A model generated the notes under the pieces. The model made no database searches, was not told the DNA's origin, and was given only the letters and a program-made list of their open reading frames with translations. A program made the translations under genes and the position numbers. Of a stretch of 64,000 nucleotides of DNA, positions 1 to 6,684 are shown piece after piece. Position 1 is the stretch's first letter, and the number at the start of each line of letters is the position of its first letter. The DNA comes from an uncultured Pelagibacteraceae bacterium (GTDB lineage Bacteria > Pseudomonadota > Alphaproteobacteria > Pelagibacterales > Pelagibacteraceae): assembly GCA_902543535.1 (NCBI GenBank), contig CACBYG010000003.1, forward strand, positions 62,001 through 126,000, read 5' to 3'.

Positions 1-105
1 CAATAAAACTGGTGGAAAAGATTCAAATGCAGGCTTTGCAATAACGAAACCGAAACCTAAAAATATAGGAACCAAAGATGCAACAAAAGTGTCTTTTATA
101 TTCAT
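1..105 (-). CDS. EamA/DMT-family transporter, N-terminal fragment
   Basis: The start of a gene leaving the window at base 1; it is too short for the ORF track. From an ATG at 105-103 the minus strand reads MNIKDTFVASLVPIFLGFGF, then VIAKPAFESFPPVLL, 35 codons without a stop. The first transmembrane helix followed by a short AKPAFE-type stretch is characteristic of EamA (drug/metabolite transporter) proteins, inner-membrane exporters of amino acids and similar metabolites. It diverges from the racemase-fold gene at 166, sharing a 60-base AT-rich promoter region. The substrate cannot be inferred from this fragment, and the family call rests on one helix. Confidence 0.6.
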   Translation of the reverse strand, partial: MNIKDTFVASLVPIFLGFGFVIAKPAFESFPPVLL

Positions 106-165
106 GTCGTTATTTTTAATATTAATGATTATTAAAGAACTTCTGATATATTCACTTTTTAAAAT

Positions 166-912
166 ATGAATTCAACAAAAATAGATCCTAAATATGTCAG
201 TAAATCAAATCCGAGAGTTGGGCTAATAGCACTTGCAAGCGACTTTATGATTGAAAAGGATTTTATAAATGTATTTAAAGATAGAGATATAGATTTTTTC
301 GTAAATCGAATTGAAAGTTACAATCCTTTAACAAAGGAAAACTTAATTAAAATGTCAGAAAAAGTAACCGAGGTTACAAAAGATATTTTACCTGATCAAG
401 ATCTAGACTGTGTAGTTTATGGTTGTACTTCAGGGACTATTGCTGCAGGACATGCATCAATTGAAAAAAAAGTAAAGGCAGCAAAACCAAAAGCAGATGT
501 GACCACACCAAGCACAGCTGCAATTACAGCACTTAAAAAAATGAACATTAATAAAATATGTTTATTTACACCTTATAGTAAGAAATTAAATGATGAGGTT
601 TTGGAGTATTTTAAAAGCGAGGGTTTTGATATTACATCTAATGCATATTTTAATATCGAGTCTGATCTTGATATTGGAAAAGTTGATCAAAATTATCTGT
701 ATGAAGTATTATCTAACATTGAATTAAATAATGCAGATGCTCTGTTTGTTTCATGTACAGCTCTTCCAGTTTTACCCATCATAGATAAATTAGAAAAAAA
801 ATTAAATACTACAGTATTGTCTAGCAATCAGGCATTAATTTGGGATACCCTTGTTAAAATAAATAAAAATAATTCAGTAGAGGGATTTGGTAAATTATTC
901 CAAATAAATTAA
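166..912 (+). CDS. Asp/Glu racemase-fold enzyme, EutA/DoeX or maleate isomerase-like
   Basis: A 248-residue cytosolic protein of the maleate isomerase/arylmalonate decarboxylase branch of the Asp/Glu racemase superfamily. It shows the two catalytic cysteine motifs expected of the fold, YGCTSG near residue 86 and VSCTALP near residue 198, plus the C-terminal SSNQALIWDTL helix typical of this branch. Members isomerise or racemise C-alpha centres without cofactor. Its stop codon overlaps the ATG of the ectoine-hydrolase-like gene (TAATG), so the two are translationally coupled. In characterised ectoine loci a EutA/DoeX protein accompanies DoeA, and I infer that role here. A maleate or hydantoin-type substrate cannot be excluded. 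Confidence 0.7.
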   Translation: MNSTKIDPKYVSKSNPRVGLIALASDFMIEKDFINVFKDRDIDFFVNRIESYNPLTKENLIKMSEKVTEVTKDILPDQDLDCVVYGCTSGTIAAGHASIEKKVKAAKPKADVTTPSTAAITALKKMNINKICLFTPYSKKLNDEVLEYFKSEGFDITSNAYFNIESDLDIGKVDQNYLYEVLSNIELNNADALFVSCTALPVLPIIDKLEKKLNTTVLSSNQALIWDTLVKINKNNSVEGFGKLFQIN

Positions 913-2081
913 TGTATTTTACAAAAGAAGAATACAAACAGAGACTAAAGAAAGTTCAACACATGATGCAAGAAAAAGGCATTGAACTTTTAATCTCTCA
1001 TGACACTAATAACCTTAATTATTTAACAGGTTATGATGCTTGGTCGTTTTATTACGCACAGTGTGCTATTGTGCATGTTAATGCAGAAGAACCACTGTGC
1101 TTTGTAAGAGCTCAAGATGCGGGAGGTGCTTACTTAAAAACTTATTTAAAAAATGAGAACATACTATCTTACGATGAGTCTTATATTCATACCTGGCCAA
1201 AACATCCTTATGATTACTTAGTTAATATTATTAAGGACAGAAAATGGGATAAACTATCAATTGGAGTAGAGATGGATGCACATTATTTCACAGCGTTTTG
1301 TTATGAAAAAATTAAATCAGGACTTCCTAATGCCAAAATAAAAGACAGTGATCGTCTGGTTAATTGGGCAAGGCTGGTGAAATCAGATACTGAAATAACT
1401 TATATGAAATCTGCTGCAAAAATTTCTGAAAAAGGAATGAAAACTGCAATGGAGGTAATTAATCCTGGTGTAAGGCAGTGTGATGCGGTTGGAGAAATTC
1501 AAAAATCATTATTTTATGGTACAGAGGAATTTGGAGGAGAATATGCAAGTATTGCAACATTAGTACCAACAGGAAAAGGAACTTCAGCATCTCATTTGAC
1601 TGCTAGTCAGGATAAATTTGTTGAAGGAGAGGCTACAATTATTGAATTGTCAGGAACTTATAAAAGATATCATGCTCCAATGGCTCGAACAGTTTTATTA
1701 GGAAAACCTGATCAAAAAAAAATAGATACTATGAACAAAACCATTGAGGCTTTGAATTCTGGTATTAGTGTGATCAAACCTGGAAATACTGCCGATGATG
1801 TTGCTCAGGCATTTTGGAAAATTTTAGATAAATATGGAATAGAAAAAAAATCTAGAACAGGATATTCGATTGGAATTGGCTATCCTCCAGATTGGGGCGA
1901 ACATACTCTTAATATTTATAAAGGCGATATGACTGTTCTTGAGCCCAATGTGTGTTTTCACATGATTGCAGTAATGCAATTTGGTGATTGGGGGGTAGAA
2001 GCTTCTGAAGCAATTAGAGTAACTAAGAATGGTTCTGAATTATTCTGCAATTTTCCAAAAGAACTTCATATTAAGAGTTAA
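912..2081 (+). CDS. doeA: M24-family hydrolase, ectoine hydrolase (DoeA/EutD)-like
   Basis: A 389-residue creatinase/prolidase-like (M24, pita-bread fold) cytosolic hydrolase. The N-terminal creatinase domain (about 1-160, with NYLTGYDAWSFYYAQ) and the C-terminal domain (about 165-385, with IIELSGTYKRYHAP and the late GIGYPPDWGEH motif) match the order of ectoine hydrolases, which open the ectoine ring to N-acetyl-diaminobutyrate. The usual dinuclear-metal aspartates of prolidases are not obvious, as in other non-peptidase M24 enzymes. It overlaps the EutA-like gene by one base. No DoeB deacetylase of the AstE type is adjacent, though an M20 deacetylase lies at 12.7-13.9 kb. Creatinase-like activity on another amide is the main alternative. 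Confidence 0.72.
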   Translation: MYFTKEEYKQRLKKVQHMMQEKGIELLISHDTNNLNYLTGYDAWSFYYAQCAIVHVNAEEPLCFVRAQDAGGAYLKTYLKNENILSYDESYIHTWPKHPYDYLVNIIKDRKWDKLSIGVEMDAHYFTAFCYEKIKSGLPNAKIKDSDRLVNWARLVKSDTEITYMKSAAKISEKGMKTAMEVINPGVRQCDAVGEIQKSLFYGTEEFGGEYASIATLVPTGKGTSASHLTASQDKFVEGEATIIELSGTYKRYHAPMARTVLLGKPDQKKIDTMNKTIEALNSGISVIKPGNTADDVAQAFWKILDKYGIEKKSRTGYSIGIGYPPDWGEHTLNIYKGDMTVLEPNVCFHMIAVMQFGDWGVEASEAIRVTKNGSELFCNFPKELHIKS

Positions 2082-2126
2082 TTAGCTATTGAATTCTATT
2101 ACCACAAATGTTTTATATTCACCTTT

Positions 2127-3212
2127 ATGTCTAAAAATCCAGAATTCGTTAAATTTGATAAAGTTGATAAAAGCTATGATGGTAAAGTTTTAGTTGTTAA
2201 AGACCTTCAATTAGATATTGCTGAAGGTGAATTCATTACCATGCTTGGTCCCTCTGGATCTGGAAAAACAACTTGTCTAATGATGCTTGCAGGTTTTGAA
2301 ACTCCTACAAATGGAGAGATACTCTTAGATGGAAATATAATTTCTAACATTCCACCTCACAAAAGAGGGATTGGAATGGTCTTCCAAAATTATGCACTAT
2401 TTCCACATATGACTGTTTATGAAAATCTAGCTTTCCCTTTAAGAGTGAGAAAAATGGAAAAAGATGAAATAGATAAAAAAGTTGATAAAGCTTTATCAAT
2501 GGTCTCACTTAATGGATTTGAAACAAGAATGCCAGGACAACTATCAGGAGGACAACAACAAAGGGTAGCTGTAGCTAGAGCTTTAGTTTTTGATCCAGCA
2601 GTAGTTTTGATGGACGAACCTTTAGGTGCTTTGGATAAAAATTTAAGAGAGAGCATGCAATATGAAATTAAACATATTCATGAAAGCATTGGAGTGACTG
2701 TAGTTTATGTTACACACGATCAAAGTGAGGCATTAACAATGTCAAATAGAATTGCTGTGTTTAATGATGGTAAAGTTCAACAGCTATCAAATCCTTCAGA
2801 GCTTTATGAAAAACCAGTTAATTCATTCGTTGCAGAGTTTATTGGAGAAAATAATACATTTAATGGTGAAGTATCAGATATTTCAGGGGATGAATGTAAA
2901 GTTAAGCTATCCAATGGAGAAATAATAGCTAGTGCTATTACAGTAAAATCTAAGGGAGAAAAAACAACTGTTTCGTTAAGACCGGAGAGAGCCTTAATCG
3001 AACCAAGTGAAAAAATGGACAATATGTTTAGCGGCAAGATAGAAGAGGTAATCTATCATGGAGATCACACAAGAGTTCGAATTAATTTATTAGGAAACCC
3101 AGAATTTATTCTAAAAGTACCAAACAGTACTTCCAATCTAGAACTTAAGGTCAAACAAGATATTAAAATTGGCTGGAACAGTTCTGACGCAAGAGCTTTA
3201 GACCCAAAATAA
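2127..3212 (+). CDS. potA: Polyamine-type ABC importer ATPase (PotA-like)
   Basis: A 361-residue ATPase energising the importer encoded just downstream. Walker A is GPSGSGKTT near residue 42, the signature is LSGGQQQRVAVARAL near 140, Walker B is VVLMDEPLGALD near 160, and the switch histidine is in YVTHDQSEA. Residues from about 235 onward form the TOBE regulatory domain usual in PotA/UgpC ATPases. Length and domain order are normal. It lies 45 bases after doeA and 122 bases before the binding-protein ATG. The order potA-potD-potB-potC differs from the E. coli order. The substrate is inferred from the binding protein and the nearby agmatinase. Confidence 0.88.
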   Translation: MSKNPEFVKFDKVDKSYDGKVLVVKDLQLDIAEGEFITMLGPSGSGKTTCLMMLAGFETPTNGEILLDGNIISNIPPHKRGIGMVFQNYALFPHMTVYENLAFPLRVRKMEKDEIDKKVDKALSMVSLNGFETRMPGQLSGGQQQRVAVARALVFDPAVVLMDEPLGALDKNLRESMQYEIKHIHESIGVTVVYVTHDQSEALTMSNRIAVFNDGKVQQLSNPSELYEKPVNSFVAEFIGENNTFNGEVSDISGDECKVKLSNGEIIASAITVKSKGEKTTVSLRPERALIEPSEKMDNMFSGKIEEVIYHGDHTRVRINLLGNPEFILKVPNSTSNLELKVKQDIKIGWNSSDARALDPK

Positions 3213-3259
3213 ACAATCAATACATTAAAGTATAACACTAATAAGAACATTATAAGCTG

Positions 3260-3288
3260 TTGACTCTTAATAGTCATTTTGGTGTAAT
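3260..3288 (+). promoter_or_regulatory. Sigma70-type promoter for the potD-like gene
   Basis: TTGACT at 3260-3265, a 17-base spacer, then TGTAAT at 3283-3288. The predicted start near 3295 leaves a leader of about 40 bases. This gives the binding-protein gene its own promoter inside the pot operon. The TTG of this -35 box was taken as a start codon by the ORF track. Visual match only. Confidence 0.5.
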
Positions 3289-3311
3289 TTACTTATATAA
3301 ATTAATTTATA

Positions 3312-3323
3312 TTAAACGTTTAA
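3312..3323. promoter_or_regulatory. 12-bp perfect palindrome in the potD leader
   Basis: TTAAACGTTTAA is a perfect palindrome placed after the predicted promoter and 2 bases before the GGAGG-containing ribosome binding region. Its core AAACGTTT resembles the centre of LacI/PurR-family operators. An operator or a small leader structure is possible; which one is inference. Confidence 0.35.
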
Positions 3324-3334
3324 ACGGAGGAATA

Positions 3335-4459
3335 ATGAGAAAATTAAGTAAATTGATACTTGCTCTTTCTTTTGTTGTATCTGTAACTTCTTCAGCCTTT
3401 GCTGTTACTGTAGCATCATGGGGTGGAGCTTATACAGACTCTCAAAAACAAGGGTATGGTGATCCAACAGCAGCAGCTCTAGGAATAGATATTAACTGGG
3501 TTGACTATTCTGGTGGACTATCAGAAATTAAGGCACAAAAAGAAGCGGGTGCTATAACTTGGGATATTATCGATGTATTTGCATTTGATACTATTAATGG
3601 TTGTGACGAAGGATTGTTTGTCAAATTTGATTTTGACAAAGACTTTCCAGCAGCTCCAGATGGAACGCCTGCAAGTGAGGACTTTTTTGCTCCAATGCCA
3701 AGTGAATGTGCAGTAGGAAATATTCTGTACTCTTGGAATTATGCTTTTGATACGAGAGCATTTGGTGGAAAAGAGCCTACAACAATTAAAGACTTTTTTA
3801 ACACTAAAAAATTTCCAGGTAAAAGAGCAATATACAAAAGTGCTCTAACAAATCTAGAAATCGCTTTAGCTGCTGACGGTGTAAACATGGGTAAAGGTGG
3901 AGAACTACTTTACAGAAAACTTGAAGAAGAAGGCGGTGTTGATAGAGCTATGAATAAAATTAAAGAACTTTGTACAGATCCAAATGGTGGATGTGTATTC
4001 TGGTCTGCAGGTGCTCAACCACCAGAACTATTAGTTGCTGGTGAAGTTGTTATGGCAACTGGTTGGAACGGAAGATTCTTTAACGCTGAAGTAGGTGAAG
4101 GCGCTCCAATTAAGCAAGTATGGCACGGTCAAGGTCTTGACTATGAGTATTTTGTACAAGTTAAAGGTGGACCTAACGATGCAAATGGAAATGCTTTAAA
4201 AGCTCTATCTATGATGACTAATACTGAAATGTTAGCTGGTAGTGCGAAGTATATTGCATATGCGCCATACAGAATATCATCTTTAGATATTATCAAAGCT
4301 AACGAGCCTTGGTACAAAGATGGTAAAACTGAAATGATGCCTCAAATGCCTACATCTCCTGGTAATACTAAGAAATATTTCTTAGTTGATCCTTTCTACT
4401 GGGCTGACAATGGAACAGAGATTGGTGAAAAATGGGAAGCAATGAAAGCAGGCCTATAA
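3335..4459 (+). CDS. potD: Periplasmic polyamine-type substrate-binding protein (PotD-like)
   Basis: The ORF track starts at a TTG at 3260, but the real start is the ATG at 3335: it follows GGAGG at 3326-3330 and begins a clear Sec signal peptide, MRKLSKLILALSFVVSVTSS with cleavage after AFA. The product is then 374 residues, the usual size for this family. The mature protein opens with VTVASWGGAY, the first strand of PotD/PotF-type (cluster D) binding proteins, and carries family features such as WDIIDVFAFD and a late YIAYAPYR. It delivers substrate to the PotBC channel. A dedicated promoter and a strong terminator bracket it, which suggests expression above the membrane subunits. Spermidine/putrescine is the likely ligand class; related amino-compounds are possible. 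Confidence 0.87.
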   Translation: MRKLSKLILALSFVVSVTSSAFAVTVASWGGAYTDSQKQGYGDPTAAALGIDINWVDYSGGLSEIKAQKEAGAITWDIIDVFAFDTINGCDEGLFVKFDFDKDFPAAPDGTPASEDFFAPMPSECAVGNILYSWNYAFDTRAFGGKEPTTIKDFFNTKKFPGKRAIYKSALTNLEIALAADGVNMGKGGELLYRKLEEEGGVDRAMNKIKELCTDPNGGCVFWSAGAQPPELLVAGEVVMATGWNGRFFNAEVGEGAPIKQVWHGQGLDYEYFVQVKGGPNDANGNALKALSMMTNTEMLAGSAKYIAYAPYRISSLDIIKANEPWYKDGKTEMMPQMPTSPGNTKKYFLVDPFYWADNGTEIGEKWEAMKAGL

Positions 4460-4496
4460 TTTCAGTTTTAAACACTGAATTAATATAATATATTTA

Positions 4497-4528
4497 GGGC
4501 GGTTATTAACTAACCGCCCTTTTTTTTT
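4497..4528 (+). terminator. Strong intrinsic terminator abutting the potB start codon
   Basis: GGGCGGTTA (4497-4505), loop TTAAC, TAACCGCCC (4511-4519), then nine T residues (4520-4528). The base after the last T is the A of the potB ATG. The stem is perfect with a GC-rich base. It should end most potD transcripts and leave potBC to read-through. Confidence 0.92.
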
Positions 4529-5791
4529 ATGAGCTCAGAAACAAAACAAATTTTAACGACTGATGGAATTCCACTAGAGGTTAGTCTAAAAAAAGCTGAA
4601 AAGAAGAATAAAATTAAGGCATTTCTTCTTGTAGCCCCATTACTATTATTTCTATTTATCACTTACGTTTTTCCAATCGGAGAAATGTTTACAAGAAGCG
4701 TAGATGATAAAATGATTACAAATATGCTCCCTAAAACTTTCAAAGCTATGGAAAAATGGGATGGAAAAGAATTACCATCAGAAGAAGTTTTTGCCAGTTT
4801 TTATTCAGACTACAAAATTTTAATTGAAAATCAAACACAAGGTAAACTTGGCCAAAGATTGAACAAGGAAAAAAATGGTTTTAACTCCATTACTAAAAAA
4901 TTAATGAGACAAATTAAAAGAAATAAAATTGATGAAAGTCAAAGTATCAAAGAACAAATTATGAAGACTCATAAGAGATGGGCAAATGTTGAATATTGGC
5001 AAGCAATAAAAAGAACTGCACCTCCTTACACTATGGCGAAATATCTAAAAGGGATGGATATGTATTTTGCAGCAGATGGAAGTATTGCACAAGTCGATGA
5101 GGATAGAAGAATACACAGAATACTTTGGCTAAGAACACTAGAAATAGCGTTGTTTGTAACTATTTTCTGTTTTTTAATGGGCTATCCAATAGCTCACTTA
5201 CTTGCAACATTGCCAATGAAATACAGTAATCTTTTAATGATATGTGTTCTCTTGCCGTTTTGGACTTCTTTATTAGTAAGAACTGCTAGCTGGATGATTT
5301 TGCTACAAACACAAGGAGTAGTAAATGATTTCTTTGTAATGATTGGTCTTGTTGCAGACAATAACAGGCCAGAGATGATGTATAACAAAGTTGGAACTTA
5401 TGTGGCAATGACCCAAATATTATTGCCATTTATGGTCCTTCCACTTTACAGTGTCATGAAAACAATTTCACCAAGCTTGATGAGAGCAGGTAAATCTTTA
5501 GGTGGAACACCGTTCATTGCATTTTGGAAAGTTTATTTCCCATTAACCATACCAGGTATTGGTGCGGGATGCTTGTTAGTATTTATTTTAGCGATTGGAT
5601 ATTATATTACCCCAGCATTAGTTGGAGGGGCCTCAGGGACTCTAATAAGTAATCAAATTGCTTACCATATGAAAACCACATTAGATTGGAGTTTTGCTTC
5701 AGCTATGGGATTAATGTTGCTATCTGGAGTTCTAGTAATCTATTGGATTTATAATAAATTAGTAGGAGTTGATAATATTAAGTTAGGTTAA
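4529..5791 (+). CDS. potB: Polyamine-type ABC importer permease (PotB-like)
   Basis: A 420-residue inner-membrane permease, longer than typical PotB (about 285) because of a long segment between the first helix (AFLLVAPLLLFLFITY, about 32-50) and the core domain. The core begins around residue 200 (TLEIALFVTIFCFLMGYPIAHL) and contains the ATPase-coupling EAA-type loop with SLGGTPFIAFWKVYFPLTIP. The insert of roughly 140 residues is charged, probably periplasmic, and of unknown function. The start ATG immediately follows the terminator T-tract, so there is no room for a Shine-Dalgarno sequence. Stop is 2 bases before the potC start. Confidence 0.85.
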   Translation: MSSETKQILTTDGIPLEVSLKKAEKKNKIKAFLLVAPLLLFLFITYVFPIGEMFTRSVDDKMITNMLPKTFKAMEKWDGKELPSEEVFASFYSDYKILIENQTQGKLGQRLNKEKNGFNSITKKLMRQIKRNKIDESQSIKEQIMKTHKRWANVEYWQAIKRTAPPYTMAKYLKGMDMYFAADGSIAQVDEDRRIHRILWLRTLEIALFVTIFCFLMGYPIAHLLATLPMKYSNLLMICVLLPFWTSLLVRTASWMILLQTQGVVNDFFVMIGLVADNNRPEMMYNKVGTYVAMTQILLPFMVLPLYSVMKTISPSLMRAGKSLGGTPFIAFWKVYFPLTIPGIGAGCLLVFILAIGYYITPALVGGASGTLISNQIAYHMKTTLDWSFASAMGLMLLSGVLVIYWIYNKLVGVDNIKLG

Positions 5792-5793
5792 TT

Positions 5794-6648
5794 ATGGCAT
5801 TACCAAGTTATACAGAAACACGATATAGAATTTGGCATTATTTTTATATTGCTGTTTGTACATTTGTATTTTTCTTTTTAATTGCACCTTTATTTGTAAT
5901 TTTTCCTTTATCATTTAATGCTGAAGAGTTTTTAGTTTTTTCTGAAGGAATGAAAAAGCTTGACCCAGATGCTTTTTCTTTTAGATGGTATCACGAAATG
6001 GTTTATGGAACTAAAAACCCATGGGGTTTAGCTGCAAAAAATAGTTTTATAATTGCGATATTTGCAACTATTGGATCAATAATTTTAGGAACACTTGCAG
6101 CCCTAGGTCTTAGCAGTAGGCATATGCCATACAAGGGTTTAATTATGGCAGTTTTAATTTCACCAATGATTGTTCCATTAATTATATCTGGTGTAGCTAT
6201 TTTCTTTTTTATGGCAAAAGTAGGTTTAGCAGCAACTCATACAGGAATAGTAATGGCCCATATTATATTGGGTACTCCTTTTGTGGTGATAACTGTTACT
6301 GCAACACTTTCAGGATTTGATCATAGTGTAACTCGAGCAGCCTCAAGTTTGGGAAGTAATCCAGTTAATACATTTATGAAAATTACATTACCTTTGATAC
6401 TTCCTGGTGTAATTTCAGGAGGATTGTTTGCATTTGTTACATCATTTGATGAAGTAGTTGTTGTATTATTTTTAGCAGGATTAGAGAATACGACTATTCC
6501 AGTTCAAATGTGGACAGGTTTAAGAGAACAATTAAGTCCTACCATTCTTGCAGTTGCAACATGTTTAATTGTTTTGTCTACTTTAATTTTAGTCACAGCA
6601 GAACTTTTAAGAAGAAGATCTGAGAGATTAAGAGGAATAAATAGATAA
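5794..6648 (+). CDS. potC: Polyamine-type ABC importer permease (PotC-like)
   Basis: A 284-residue permease of normal PotC length, with about six transmembrane helices: first at about 15-37 (YIAVCTFVFFFLIAPLFVI), then the core from about residue 80. The coupling loop reads AASSLGSNPVNTFMKITLPL, followed by the conserved PGVISGGLFAFVTSFDEVVV segment typical of PotC. It pairs with PotB to form the channel. Only 2 bases separate it from potB, so the two are cotranscribed and probably translationally coupled. A 36-base gap leads to the fatty-acid-oxidation-like gene, which may continue the operon. Confidence 0.87.
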   Translation: MALPSYTETRYRIWHYFYIAVCTFVFFFLIAPLFVIFPLSFNAEEFLVFSEGMKKLDPDAFSFRWYHEMVYGTKNPWGLAAKNSFIIAIFATIGSIILGTLAALGLSSRHMPYKGLIMAVLISPMIVPLIISGVAIFFFMAKVGLAATHTGIVMAHIILGTPFVVITVTATLSGFDHSVTRAASSLGSNPVNTFMKITLPLILPGVISGGLFAFVTSFDEVVVVLFLAGLENTTIPVQMWTGLREQLSPTILAVATCLIVLSTLILVTAELLRRRSERLRGINR

Positions 6649-6684
6649 TTTACCTAAATTAATTTTTCATATATAGAGCTTAGA

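Noticed and set aside
3260-3334. TTG start of the potD ORF in the track
   Set aside because: The 25 extra residues precede a clear signal peptide and RBS-supported ATG, and the TTG belongs to a probable -35 box.
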